Positions 1 to 10,573 of a stretch of DNA of 64,000 nt are shown in pieces; the first letter of the stretch is position 1; each line of letters begins with the position of its first letter. The translations under genes and the position numbers were made by a program. Under the pieces are notes generated by a model. That model saw nothing but the letters and a program-made list of their open reading frames with translations, searched no databases and was not told where the DNA came from. Location: assembly GCF_047496725.1 (NCBI RefSeq), contig NC_132976.1, positions 13,566,501-13,630,500 of the forward strand, given 5' to 3'. The stretch comes from Anoplolepis gracilipes (taxonomy: Eukaryota > Arthropoda > Insecta > Hymenoptera > Formicidae).

Positions 1-179
1 AATTTAAATAATATTCTATTTAACTTTCCTAAGATTAGTTCCTTAAATTATTCTGAAATAAATTAATATTATTTAGTTTATAGAATATGAATATAATTCC
101 TGTGTTTTCTATATTATACATTATGCAACAAATATATTTTTGCATACTTCTTTATTTATAGAAAATATATAAAAGTATT

Positions 180-945
180 AGTATTTTTTAAACTTACCAT
201 GAGAACATAGATTTTCATTTTCTATACGTAAAGCAGAATTTTTTTTTATAAAAGATGTACTATCTGTAACAATTTTGTTGTTATTATTAATATCTGAAAA
301 GAAACTAAGTATTAGTATTTTTTTTACAAATATCATATAACGTTAATAAATTGTAGCTAATGCTCACCGTTTTTGCTTATTACATTAAACAATATGTTTT
401 CGTCTAATATATTTCTTTCAATATGTTTAGATGTACTCTGTAGCTCTTTGTCATATGACATAAAATTTTGTTTCTGTGGAAGAGCGGGCAGAATTTTTCC
501 TTGCGTAACACTATTTTTCTTTAAAGAAATCTACATCTTTTTTTCAGAAGAGAAAGATAAATATTTTTTTTGGTTCTTATACGTCTTCTTTTTTTCTCGT
601 TTTTGTAATTCATTTGAAGATAGACCTGTATCATTGTTTGATGTATCTTCTGCCAAAATTAATTTTTGTACACTTCTTCATAAGTATCTGAATAATTTAA
701 AATAAAAGTATAAAGGAAGTTATAAAAATTATTAATAATATATGCAATATTACATGTAATTAATAATACATACAAATTTATGTTCGATATTATTCACTTA
801 CTTGCAATGCCAAAAATTTTTACTGGTAACTCCTTCCAATCTGACTTTTCTCATAATATCTCTCTTGCCGTTATAGCTTTATTAATACGAAGCTTTGTTT
901 TAAAGTGACTAGGCCAAATACATGTAAACGTATCTGCGTTGTATC
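180..945 (-). pseudogene. DUF4806-type gene, 5' exons (left palindrome arm)
   Basis: Exact mirror of 3195-3960 on the minus strand, carrying the same splice-like signals and the same lesions. Confidence 0.48.
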
Positions 946-1239
946 ATGTAGCAGGTATTAGCTGCAGACCATCATTAAATTTCGCAATGATATATTTTTC
1001 GTTATCCATTTCTGTGTTGCGCAAAATGAACGAAGATCATGTAGAAATTATGTATACATATTTTATTATAAAAATATATATATATTATGTTACGCACAAA
1101 ATTATATTTCATGACATGGTGATTTATATAAATCTTTTACATATTTCAATTTTGTACCAATAACACAAATTTCTTTATTTTTTTTTGTGTAACATTTATA
1201 ATCAAAATATATTTACCGGTTCATAATAAGCAGCAATTA

Positions 1240-2015
1240 TTAGAAGAATTTTTACAATTAATAGTAAATTTTCCATTTGATATTCTGAGATACTACGATT
1301 CAACATCAACATTATCAAGTATTGGACCATTCTTGTGTAAATTTGTACATGAATATATCTTATTATTATTATTATTATCATGTTCTACAAATAAAAAATT
1401 ACAATTTTCAATTTCATTGTACCTTTTAATCAACTGTTGCAATGGCTTTTCATTTTTCGAAAATTTTATGACATTTATAAAAAGACAGTTACGACTGTCT
1501 TTTTATAAATGTCATAAAATTTTCGAAACTGAAAGCACTAAAATTATCGAGTGGACCATACAGTCTTACATCAGAACATATACGTAAAAGATTATGCGCA
1601 TTATGCGATATGTACTGTTTACCGTATAATATTTCAAATGACTCAATAAAATAATGAAGCAAAGCTTCAGTAAAATTTTTAATTCTTCTTGACATAAATT
1701 TCGACGTGTAAGAATTGTTACAGGTACATGTAATGTGAGAAAATGAGTATATATTTTTTTTCTTGTAATATATTTCTCAATACAACAGGACTGATTATAA
1801 TAGAAAATTTCTAAATTCTGCTACTTTCCACTGCTTAACGTCTCTTATCGATCTGGGTCTTCTAACAAAATCAACCAGTGTAGTATTTCTAAGTAAAATC
1901 AGTAAATGTGATATTTTATTAATAGCTCTTGCATTTAAACGTACAGAAGTTGGACCTTTCATCCAAAGTAGTATCATTTTGTCATAACTCCTAAACAGAT
2001 CAAATGCATATAATC
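1240..2015 (-). pseudogene. CACTA-like transposase, 3' part (left palindrome arm)
   Basis: Exact mirror of the fragment at 2125-2900, read on the minus strand, with the same frame breaks and the same nested small palindrome (1455-1528). It carries no extra information, but its sequence identity shows the arms have not diverged since they formed or were homogenised. Confidence 0.58.
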
Positions 2016-2124
2016 TAACTATACAGATGCGTCGCATTATTAAAGCAAATAATGAGACTTTTCAAATTAGTGTTTATATTTTACATAATGTTCTCAATTT
2101 TTACCTATAACTAACACTCCGTTA

Positions 2125-2900
2125 GATTATATGCATTTGATCTGTTTAGGAGTTATGACAAAATGATACTACTTTGGATGAAAGGTCCAACTTCTGTACG
2201 TTTAAATGCAAGAGCTATTAATAAAATATCACATTTACTGATTTTACTTAGAAATACTACACTGGTTGATTTTGTTAGAAGACCCAGATCGATAAGAGAC
2301 GTTAAGCAGTGGAAAGTAGCAGAATTTAGAAATTTTCTATTATAATCAGTCCTGTTGTATTGAGAAATATATTACAAGAAAAAAAATATATACTCATTTT
2401 CTCACATTACATGTACCTGTAACAATTCTTACACGTCGAAATTTATGTCAAGAAGAATTAAAAATTTTACTGAAGCTTTGCTTCATTATTTTATTGAGTC
2501 ATTTGAAATATTATACGGTAAACAGTACATATCGCATAATGCGCATAATCTTTTACGTATATGTTCTGATGTAAGACTGTATGGTCCACTCGATAATTTT
2601 AGTGCTTTCAGTTTCGAAAATTTTATGACATTTATAAAAAGACAGTCGTAACTGTCTTTTTATAAATGTCATAAAATTTTCGAAAAATGAAAAGCCATTG
2701 CAACAGTTGATTAAAAGGTACAATGAAATTGAAAATTGTAATTTTTTATTTGTAGAACATGATAATAATAATAATAATAAGATATATTCATGTACAAATT
2801 TACACAAGAATGGTCCAATACTTGATAATGTTGATGTTGAATCGTAGTATCTCAGAATATCAAATGGAAAATTTACTATTAATTGTAAAAATTCTTCTAA
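2125..2900 (+). pseudogene. CACTA-like transposase, 3' part (right palindrome arm)
   Basis: Several frames in turn encode pieces that resemble the C-terminal half of the insect CACTA/EnSpm-like transposase (Transposase_21 and DUF4218-type). Visible landmarks are RRPRSIRDVKQWKVAEF near 2280-2330, then HNLLRICSDVRLYGPLDNF with SFENF near 2540-2630. The frame changes at about 2345 and 2450 and is cut by a small palindrome at 2612-2685; the C-terminal part resumes beyond it with a long Asn run near 2763. It is followed in the same direction by a DUF4806-type relic at 3195-3960. The exact mirror copy is in the left arm. Family assignment is from pattern recognition. Confidence 0.6.
2612..2685. repeat. 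Small palindrome nested in the large one
   Basis: 35-bp arms 2612-2646 and 2651-2685 (TTTCGAAAATTTTATGACAT and onward) flank a 4-bp spacer CGTA. It sits in transposase coding sequence and duplicates the coding bases for the SFENF region in inverted orientation, breaking the frame. The mirror occurrence is 1455-1528. Confidence 0.9.
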
Positions 2901-3194
2901 TAATTGCTGCTTATTATGAACCGGTAAATATATTTTGATTATAAATGTTACACAAAAAAAAATAAAGAAATTTGTGTTATTGGTACAAAATTGAAATATG
3001 TAAAAGATTTATATAAATCACCATGTCATGAAATATAATTTTGTGCGTAACATAATATATATATATTTTTATAATAAAATATGTATACATAATTTCTACA
3101 TGATCTTCGTTCATTTTGCGCAACACAGAAATGGATAACGAAAAATATATCATTGCGAAATTTAATGATGGTCTGCAGCTAATACCTGCTACAT

Positions 3195-3960
3195 GATACA
3201 ACGCAGATACGTTTACATGTATTTGGCCTAGTCACTTTAAAACAAAGCTTCGTATTAATAAAGCTATAACGGCAAGAGAGATATTATGAGAAAAGTCAGA
3301 TTGGAAGGAGTTACCAGTAAAAATTTTTGGCATTGCAAGTAAGTGAATAATATCGAACATAAATTTGTATGTATTATTAATTACATGTAATATTGCATAT
3401 ATTATTAATAATTTTTATAACTTCCTTTATACTTTTATTTTAAATTATTCAGATACTTATGAAGAAGTGTACAAAAATTAATTTTGGCAGAAGATACATC
3501 AAACAATGATACAGGTCTATCTTCAAATGAATTACAAAAACGAGAAAAAAAGAAGACGTATAAGAACCAAAAAAAATATTTATCTTTCTCTTCTGAAAAA
3601 AAGATGTAGATTTCTTTAAAGAAAAATAGTGTTACGCAAGGAAAAATTCTGCCCGCTCTTCCACAGAAACAAAATTTTATGTCATATGACAAAGAGCTAC
3701 AGAGTACATCTAAACATATTGAAAGAAATATATTAGACGAAAACATATTGTTTAATGTAATAAGCAAAAACGGTGAGCATTAGCTACAATTTATTAACGT
3801 TATATGATATTTGTAAAAAAAATACTAATACTTAGTTTCTTTTCAGATATTAATAATAACAACAAAATTGTTACAGATAGTACATCTTTTATAAAAAAAA
3901 ATTCTGCTTTACGTATAGAAAATGAAAATCTATGTTCTCATGGTAAGTTTAAAAAATACT
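3195..3960 (+). pseudogene. DUF4806-type gene, 5' exons (right palindrome arm)
   Basis: The reading near 3225-3345 (TFTCIWPSHFKTKLRINKA, then WKELPVKIFGIA) and near 3470-3570 (LILAEDTSNNDTGLSSNEL followed by Lys/Arg-rich sequence) looks like the N-terminal region of the DUF4806 proteins found throughout this window. A GTAAGT at about 3340 and a pyrimidine/AG end at about 3451 would form an intron between them. There are a TGA near 3290 and a one-base frame loss near 3477, so it is not functional as read. It lies just downstream of a CACTA-like transposase relic in the same orientation, which suggests both belong to one element family. Confidence 0.5.
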
Positions 3961-4139
3961 AATACTTTTATATATTTTCTATAAATAAAGAAGTATGCAA
4001 AAATATATTTGTTGCATAATGTATAATATAGAAAACACAGGAATTATATTCATATTCTATAAACTAAATAATATTAATTTATTTCAGAATAATTTAAGGA
4101 ACTAATCTTAGGAAAGTTAAATAGAATATTATTTAAATT

Positions 4140-4275
4140 GGACGCGATTGAAAATAAAATCGAATCTACTATGCATTGCAATAAACATATAAAAATTGTG
4201 CTTTACAAAATGTATTCAAAATATTCAATTGGTGGTCGAAGCATTATTATAAAGGTTTGATCAATCCATATTTAT
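4140..4275 (+). pseudogene. Relic of Polinton-like gene A, 3' end
   Basis: About 130 bp matches the last quarter of gene A (complete version 5676-6197) at moderate divergence. The Cys/His stretch and the NWW-containing end are recognisable but out of frame by at least one base. The palindrome edge cuts it on the left. It is a separate, older copy than the one 1.5 kb downstream. Confidence 0.65.
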
Positions 4276-4379
4276 AATAAACTATTGTCAAAATACATAT
4301 GCGTTAGTATCTTTTTTTCTATCCTCTCCTTATAGCAAGTATTATATATCTTATCCTTGTATACATCTGTGTGGTGAAT

Positions 4380-5330
4380 ATTATATTACAGTACGTGATG
4401 CATTTTTCTGTTAGTTTGCATTTTTAGCAGACAATAGACATGGAATATTTAACATCTTTAAACAAGTAGTCGATCAATGACAGCTGATTACGAACCGATT
4501 ATGGTTCGTTTTTAATGTTGATCGAGGTTTATTTGATGTTGATCGACGTTCGTTTGATGTACGATAGTGGTTCAAACATGGTTGAATCGATGTTTCAATC
4601 GATGTTGATCAATGTTCGATACATGTTTGTTTAATGTTTATTTGATTGTGTCGTGATTCAATAATCGTTTTATTATAATTATCTGTATGAATGCTGTGTG
4701 GAGCGACAGTTGTCTTTTTTATTACTGATTTTTATTATTTCTTTCTTCGCCTATTCTTTATAAAACGTATTCTGTGTATAGTTGGATCTACATTCATTCT
4801 GCTAAAGATGCTGAAAAATGCTGATGTAGATGAGACGTGATACTCGAGTTAGAAGAAAATGAGAGTTTTTCTTGTCCATCTCTGTAGTATTATATCGTAT
4901 TATATTTCAGTACGTGATGCAGTTGCATCTGGTATTATATGTCGATTCACGATATTAAAATAATTAACGTCTTTTAAACAGTACAAATAGTTGATTTTTG
5001 TTTATTGTAATTGATCATGATACATTTTATGTTGATCGACGTTCGTTTGATGTACGATAGTGGTTCAAACATGGTTGGATCGATGTTCATCGCGGTTCGA
5101 TAGATGTTTGTTTGATGTTTATTTGATGTATGATTGTGGTTCGAACATGGTTGGATCGATGTTTCAATTGATGTTGATCAATGTTCGATACATGTCTGTT
5201 TAATGTTTATTTGATTGTGTCGTGATTCAATAATCGTTTTATTATAATTATCTGTATGAATGCTGTGTGGAGAGTCAGTTGTCTTTTTCATTACAGATTT
5301 TTATTATTTCTTTCTTCGCCTATTCTTTAA
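4380..5330. repeat. Diverged tandem duplication of a ~0.5 kb unit
   Basis: Two direct copies, roughly 4380-4780 and 4900-5330 (offset about 570 bp), share the block ATCTGTATGAATGCTGTGTGG and a shorter internal motif repeated several times (GTTGATCGACGTTCGTTTGA, TGGTTCAAACATGG). There is no coding potential of note. The second copy ends exactly where the capsid relic at 5332 begins, so this block replaced the rest of that gene. Confidence 0.75.
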
Positions 5331-5331
5331 T

Positions 5332-5424
5332 GTAAACCGGTAAACACTACCGCTTATTGTCTCATTTTGCATGATCGCGTTGTCGAATACAATCCTCTAA
5401 CGAACGTAGTACGTAAAATTACAT
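5332..5424 (+). pseudogene. Capsid-like gene, last ~30 codons
   Basis: The reading HDRVVEYNPLTNVVRK with its TGA stop matches the C-terminus of the capsid-like ORF at 22740-23522. Everything upstream is missing and replaced by the repeat block 4380-5330. It lies 250 bp before gene A in the same order and orientation as in the central element. Confidence 0.8.
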
Positions 5425-5675
5425 GAATCAGCAATTATCCCCTCCAATGTTAAAACTTGCGATACTAGAAAAATCTATTCTACAACCAAAATTGTACGCC
5501 GAATATTATATGAAGTTATAAGGCGCTCTTAAACCGAGCAGAAACGCTCGTTTTATCAACCAACGAGCAAATCTTCTGTAAATAATTATCCCCTCCGATG
5601 TTAAAACATAAAACTTGCGATACTCGATGATTAACATCAGTCGTTCGTCGTAGTTCTCGCCAATATCTTTTCATT
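5425..5675. other. Capsid-gene A intergenic spacer with internal duplication
   Basis: The spacer matches 22582-22739 but is longer, because a segment containing AATTATCCCCTCC and AACTTGCGATACT occurs twice (near 5435 and 5580). No ORF or RNA gene is seen. Confidence 0.55.
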
Positions 5676-6197
5676 ATGGTTGTGTCAACGTTTGTGGATC
5701 TTCAAGGATTTATTATCGATAAAAAATTTATTGTAAAAGAAATTGCGATTCTGACTAAAGGATCTGTATTCTCTCATAATATTTTTACGAATCTTACACC
5801 ATTCCGTTTGCTCACGAGGTCTGAGAGATCTCAAGTTGCATAGTTGATTGGAAAACATTACAATCTGCAATGGAAAGATGGAAACATTCCATACTACATG
5901 GCTAAACGTTTAATCACTGAGGCTGTGACGTTGAAAGATGCAGCTTCTCGAGTGTACGTTAAGGGGCATGAAAAACGAGAATGGTTGGCAAATTTACTGG
6001 CAGATGATGCGAGAATCGGCCTTATTATCGAGACATTGGATAACGACTATGAAGACGTTCCTCCTTTAGATAAATTAAATGCTACTCTGCACTGCGATAA
6101 ACATGTAAGAAATTGTGCTTTACAAAATGTATTTAAAATATTCAATTGGTGGTCGAATCATCATCATGAAGGTTCAATCAACCCATATTTACATTAA
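5676..6197 (+). pseudogene. Polinton-associated gene A, copy 1 (in-frame TAG)
   Basis: Reading from ATG 5676 gives about 173 codons with one TAG at 5841-5843; the frame is otherwise open to the TAA ending at 6197. Landmarks are an N-terminal VDLQGFIID and KFIVKEIAIL, a central YVKGHEKREWL and a C-terminal NCALQNVFKIFNWW. The early Asp, Lys and Glu followed by later acidic residues recall RNase H-like nucleases, but that is inference; the family is uncharacterised to me. The second copy at 22063-22581 sits next to the capsid-like gene, as does this one. The two copies have different lesions (a stop here, a frameshift there), so both lost function independently. Confidence 0.75.
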
Positions 6198-6289
6198 ACT
6201 ATACTTCAAGTATTATTTTCTATATTCTGTAATTAAATTTTTTTTATTTTTAAATAAATTTGGAATTTTTATACATTTATATTTCTTTT

Positions 6290-6540
6290 ACTGCCGCCTT
6301 CTCCTTTGCTCTCTCCTTTCCTTACCATCATGCTCTCTCCTTTCCTTACACATCATACTCTCCTTGTCCTACGCCTATAGCGCTGTCCTTTTCTCACCAT
6401 ACACGCTCTCCTTCCCGCTATCCTCCTTCCTCTCTATTCTTTCTCTCGCACCCATATCTCCTTTTCCATCATGCTCTTCTTTTCTTATCATCATGCACTC
6501 CTTGTCCTACACATACAGCGCCTTCTTTCTTACACCACAT
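6290..6540. repeat. CT-rich repeat block
   Basis: Pyrimidine-rich imperfect repeats built on CTCTCCTTTTCTTACCATCA-like units. Related blocks occur at 19780-20000 and 21720-21960 (as purines) and at 32050-32330 and 33850-34080. ORFs across it in several frames are low-complexity artefacts. It is a component of the terminal and inner repeat modules of the Polinton-like family. Confidence 0.75.
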
Positions 6541-6549
6541 CATACTATA

Positions 6550-6704
6550 GAACGCCTGATTATATTTATAATCAAATTAAATATACATGATAATGCCACC
6601 CACTATGCGAAACGTTATTCTTTAGCGCAAACATCCGTACTGTCGGCGTTCTGTTTATGTTTTCATTTAGCAAAAATTTATATCTCACGCTTTGTCGTAT
6701 ACAA
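6550..6704. repeat. Inner inverted-repeat module, truncated copy
   Basis: Matches the inner repeats near 21530-21700 and 30220-30400 (TATGCGAAACGTTATTCTTT, ACTGTCGGCGTTCTGTTTAT). It runs directly into gene B because the segment that normally separates them, including the gene B start codon, is deleted. Confidence 0.7.
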
Positions 6705-7391
6705 TTTTTACATTCCGATTGAGAATGGTGAAATTCAATCAAAGATGTTGTAAGTTTCAATTATTATTTTCTAAATATTATTTTCTAAATATATTTTAAT
6801 ATTTTATATAACGTTTCATCTCGTCGTGCGGTTTGCATACTTGGGAGGAGGTATACCTTAACCCCGACATCTTACAAATATTTGGAGATTGGAATAAGCG
6901 TTGGAGCTATGTCGTATGTAGAATTGATACTTGATGACAACCGAGGCAATCGAGTAGTATTGCCTATCGTACTCTGGCACTCATTGATGCAGAAACGTAC
7001 ATACATTGAACGACATATACAATCGACTGAAAGTCAGCCATTATGGATCTGCGATCTATCTATTCAAATGATTGTATTAAACGGATCGAGGATTGTTAAA
7101 TTAACATTATCTAATAAGTCTTTGTATATGCAACCTCAAACATTGTTACATTTATTCGATTTTGAAGAATGTATCGATCATATGCATTCATGGTTGTGTC
7201 AAAACACACATCTCGTTAATGAAAAGTTTAAACAATTTTGTAACGTTTTGCAACGTAACAATATTACTAATGTAAATGTTGCTGTGAAAGTGATACGCGA
7301 GAGTGACGCGTTCGACAGCGGATCACTCGTAGATTGCGAATTGTTGACGTGTGCTATAAATGATATACTTTATGATACTTGTAAAAAATAA
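6705..7391 (+). pseudogene. Polinton-associated gene B, copy 1
   Basis: Two exons of an unrecognised ~220-aa protein: exon 1 ends at 6749 before GTAAGT, and exon 2 runs to the TAA at 7389-7391. The long open part starts at 6882 (170 codons) with VGAMSYVELILDDNRG near its start and SLYMQPQTLLHLFDF mid-way. Compared with the copies at 30673 and 41461, this one lacks the start codon (deletion before 6705), and the splice acceptor AG is changed to AA at about 6810-6811. The C-terminal half is the best preserved of the three copies. Function unknown; no motif I can name. Confidence 0.75.
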
Positions 7392-7479
7392 AAAAAATAA
7401 AATATTATTATTAACATTAATGTTTCTCTTCACACTATTTTATTCTACGACTCTTCCTCCTCCTCGCGCTCTCTTAGTC

Positions 7480-7752
7480 TCAGTATACATTATGGATAAA
7501 CAGAGTGGGGTGAATATTTTATCTATAACAGTTGACATTCCTCTCTCTCACCATCAGACCTCCGCAATGAGTCGGAGAGGACACTCCCTCCACCTGTGGA
7601 ATCATATGTACCCCCCCTTCCGCCTCAATCTGGGTGACATTTGGTACCTCCGCCCCCCGAACATATCAGTACCGGGAGGTGAGGTAATCAGTTCCCCCGC
7701 TTGCCTCACCCTCTTCAGATCCCTGTATTAGAACTCTCTTATATTATCTACT
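7480..7752. repeat. Polinton-like terminal repeat, right end
   Basis: This ~270-bp module (GATAAACAGAGTGGGGTGAA, a GC-rich middle with AGTCGGAGAGGACACTCCCT, end TTATATTATCTACT) matches the termini at 18834-19110, 32560-32881, 34240-34512 and 43800-44116. It ends at 7752 and is followed directly by ATATAT and then the splice acceptor of a DUF4806 gene. The element therefore terminates in an intron of that gene. The matching left end was not found in the window. Confidence 0.8.
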
Positions 7753-7768
7753 ATATATATGTTTACAG

Positions 7769-9012
7769 ATCAATGCCAGTCAAGGAAAACATTTAAACAA
7801 ATATCTACCAAAGATATTCATACCGATAGTGATTCCGAAGAAAATATAAATAATAACCAAAGTAAAACACACTTTTCAAACACTTTATCAGAGCTGCCAC
7901 AATGGCCTCGTTCTTTGACTCTTAATAACTCTTCTAAATATCAATCATGTTCAAATAATTATAATAACAAAAGAGGTAAATATTAGTAGTAAAATAAAAG
8001 AATAAATATAAAACATATACCATATATCTAATAATACAAAATTTAATATAAAAAATCTTAGTCTTAATGTCCTACAACAATAATTCCCATAAATTATGTT
8101 TTCAGGAAATTCAGCTCAATATTTAAATATAACAGATACAAAGTATACAAATACAGAAAAAAATTAATTAGATCAATTAACAAATTTAATTGAAAATATT
8201 GAAAGTCAGTTTATATTTTTCTAAATAGATTTTTCTTATAAAAACCAGATTTGTATTATTTTATTTATTTTGATTTGTATTATTATATTTATTATATGTT
8301 TGTTTTAGGAAATATTAATATTTTAATAAGAATGGTTGTTAAATTGCAAGTGCAAATGAAAGATGTTATGCAATGTATTGATAGAGATACGCCTACACTA
8401 AAAATAAATTATTCAACAGAACGAATAAATAAATATTTACCATTAAAATCGATTAACGACATCAAAGATATGGAAACTCAATTACAAGAAGATTTTCTTC
8501 AAGAATATGTAAGTAAAAAGTGTAAATAAGTATAAAATAAAGGTACATTTTTTTATTATGTTTTTTAATATTAATCATAAATTTATAAATTTCTAGAAAG
8601 TTTTTATACACAAGGTAGGCGGTCATACGCCTAAAGGAAATATTCAAAACGTTTTAGCACGAATATTTTCTAATGAATGCAGTCTTCAATGTTCATGGAA
8701 AGGACGGCGTCAAAACTTTGCTATATACAAACTACGTATTATTGCTGTCATGAAAGGTTTGTATAAATATAAAAATAAATATGTAATATACACATATATA
8801 TGTTCAATTAAATTCTATAAAAAATATCTATAATGTAGTAATTTTTTGTTTTAGAAATTATTTTAGAGTTGTATGCGACTTTAACTGAGAAAGAACTTGA
8901 TGATATCGCTGCTGAATGGTTTCGCTTTGGAAAACAGCGATGCAACAGAGAACAAAAAATGCAAGACAATGATGATATTAACGTTAAAAAAAGTATAACT
9001 GAGTACATATAA
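7769..9012 (+). pseudogene. DUF4806 gene, middle and 3' exons (five exons)
   Basis: Exons with GT-AG borders: 7769-7975, 8106-8214, 8309-8508, 8597-8756 and 8855-9012 (TAA). The last three encode a well preserved DUF4806 region, with HKVGGHTPKGNIQNVLARIF, CSLQCSWKGRRQNF and then LTEKELDDIAAEWFR. The second exon contains an in-frame TAA and no N-terminal exons are present, since the Polinton-like terminus at 7752 replaces them. DUF4806 proteins are frequent in ant genomes; in this window they keep company with CACTA-like transposases. Role unknown. It may be a 3' remnant of a mobile gene rather than a host gene. Confidence 0.75.
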
Positions 9013-9043
9013 ATAAGCGCATACAAAAGTATTTGCGGAAACT

Positions 9044-9294
9044 GGGTACCTATTATGAAACTTCGGAAACATTTCCGATCGGAATAATTTTTCTTTTTTC
9101 TCTATAGATGTCTTGCTTTATAGACACTTTTGAATTGAATCCGAAACGATCGGAAAGTTATCGACACCTCACGAGCAAGCAGAAAGATGATTTCGATCGG
9201 AATAAAGAGTTAAAGAAACCAATGGTTTCTAGGGAAAAAAAAAATTATTCCGAACGGAAACGTTTCCGAAAAGTTTCATAATACGTACCCTGAT
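9044..9294. mobile_element. MITE with imperfect ~45-bp terminal inverted repeats
   Basis: The left end GGGTACCTATTATGAAACTT and the right end AAGTTTCATAATACGTACCC are inverted copies, continuing inward through CGGAAAC and ATCGGAATAATT. Length is about 250 bp with no coding capacity. It lies 30 bp beyond the DUF4806 stop. I could not define a convincing target duplication. Confidence 0.75.
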
Positions 9295-9380
9295 TAGTTA
9301 GCATATCATTTTTTTTTTGGGAAACGTCATCACGTCCTGTTTGACAGGAGCCCTTACGGGGCTTATATATATATATATAT

Positions 9381-9828
9381 TGTAACGGCCCCCCTCCTTT
9401 AATCTGAGGTTTGGCCGGATAGTTCGCTGGGATCAGGGTTCGTAGTTCGAGGGGGAAAAGAGACACGACGAGATTTTGTTATACTGTAAGGTAGAGTCGT
9501 TTATTGTGTGCTTGGATGTGTATGTACAAAGGTGTGTGTGAGTTTGTGCGTCGGTGTATAAATGGGATGAACGCTATTTACAGTGTGATGGTGTGATAAT
9601 AAGAGTGGTGGTAAGTGTCGCTCGGAGCACGGGCGCGTACGACAGCGTGCGCTATTTTTAGCGGCGCGGCGCGTGGCGGTTTTTTTTGGTGGTCAGGTTT
9701 TTACTATGGTCGCTCGGGCGCCGTCGTGTTTTTGTCGTTCGCTTTATCGCGCGTGTCGGTTTTTATGGCTTGTGGTATCGCGCGTGCCGGTTTTTGCCGT
9801 TTATCCGGCCATGGTTTTACCGCCCCTA
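9381..9828. mobile_element. LTR-like fragment starting TGTAACGGC
   Basis: The start (TGTAACGGC after a TA run) resembles the solo LTR at 49500-50479, which starts TGTAACGGTG, and both contain a GT-rich tract. A TATAAATG lies near 9556. No matching 3' end was found: the sequence runs into an inverted-repeat cluster at 9829. The sequence is much more GC-rich (9600-9830) than its surroundings. Confidence 0.4.
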
Positions 9829-9990
9829 GGGCAGATAGAGCAGGTCAAACTAAACATAAAAGTCCTCTACCATTTTACGATTTGCGCAATAATTATTAAA
9901 ATATTAATTAAAAACGCTCAGCATATGCTGAGTACTATATACGGCGCGCGCTGATACGCTGAGAGGTAAGGCGATTATTACCGAACACTT

Positions 9991-10030
<40 letters not shown>

Positions 10031-10132
10031 CGTTCGCTGATCGTTTTTAATTAATAGTTTAATAATTATTGCGCAAATCACAAAATGGTACAGGACTTTT
10101 ATGTTCAGTTTGACCTGCTCTATCTGCCCTAG
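9829..10132. repeat. Inverted repeat around a TA microsatellite
   Basis: About 95-bp arms (9829-9925 and 10042-10132) sharing GGGCAGATAGAGCAGGTCAA and TTGCGCAATAATTATT flank a segment with about 20 TA units (near 9985-10025). Arms are a few percent diverged. The next two palindromes lie directly downstream. Confidence 0.85.
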
Positions 10133-10139
10133 AGAGGTG

Positions 10140-10211
10140 AGGCGATAATTACCAGACACCCTGTCTATATATATATATATATATAGACAGGGTGTCTGGT
10201 AATTATCGCCT
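10140..10211. repeat. TA-centred palindrome 2
   Basis: AGGCGATAATTACCAGACAC, CCTGTC, a TA run, then the exact inverse. The motif CAGGGTGTCTGGTAATTA next to TA is consistent with a Tc1/mariner-type terminal repeat at its TA target, but no transposase is present. Confidence 0.85.
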
Positions 10212-10219
10212 GATTATCG

Positions 10220-10305
10220 ACGAGGTGAGACGGTAATTACCAGACACCCTGTCTATATATATATATATATATATAGACAGGGTGTCTGGTAATTACCGTC
10301 TCACC
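10220..10305. repeat. TA-centred palindrome 3
   Basis: GAGGTGAGACGGTAATTACC, AGACACCCTGTC, a TA run, then the exact inverse. It shares the core motif of the palindrome 10 bp upstream but has different outer arms. Confidence 0.85.
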
Positions 10306-10385
10306 TCTGTATATGTATATATATATATATACACAATATACATATATATACACATATATTTATATATATATATATATATATAATG
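10306..10385. repeat. AT-rich microsatellite tract
   Basis: TA, TATG and ACATA dinucleotide-type runs. ORFs here translate to Tyr/Ile repeats and are artefacts. Confidence 0.85.
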
Positions 10386-10488
10386 TAATTTAAAAAAATA
10401 TAGTTTATTAAAATTTACATATAGTCTTACAATATAATTTATATATTTTAAATTAAACATATATAGCATAAACATTTATGTATTCCTT

Positions 10489-10523
10489 TCGAAAAGAAAG
10501 AATCGTGAAGTCTACAGGACGTA

Positions 10524-10573
<50 letters not shown>

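Larger units (their letters stand above)
1..4139. repeat. 4.1 kb near-perfect palindrome (long inverted repeat)
   Basis: Bases 1-2019 and 2121-4139 are reverse complements of each other, with a 101-bp spacer (2020-2120). Every pair of mirrored positions sums to 4140, and ORFs in one arm reappear residue for residue in the other. The pairing starts at the first base of the window, so the left arm may continue upstream or a contig may begin here. The arms contain transposon coding sequence, not a typical terminal repeat, and the right edge at 4139/4140 abuts a Polinton-like relic. It could be a real young foldback or a chimeric inverted assembly join; identical arms allow both. Confidence 0.93.

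Noticed and set aside
373..3767. Mirrored ORFs in the palindrome (for example 110 codons at 373-705 and 3435-3767) as genes
   Set aside because: They lie antisense to the DUF4806-type relic in the same arm and have T-rich composition; no family resemblance.
6115..6753. 212-codon ORF rich in Leu/Ser
   Set aside because: Falls in the CT-rich repeat block downstream of gene A and in the wrong frame for genes A and B.
10293..10475. Tyr/Ile-repeat ORFs near TA microsatellites (also 34741-35150 and 38236-38593)
   Set aside because: They are translations of TA/ATAC repeats in the absence of stops.
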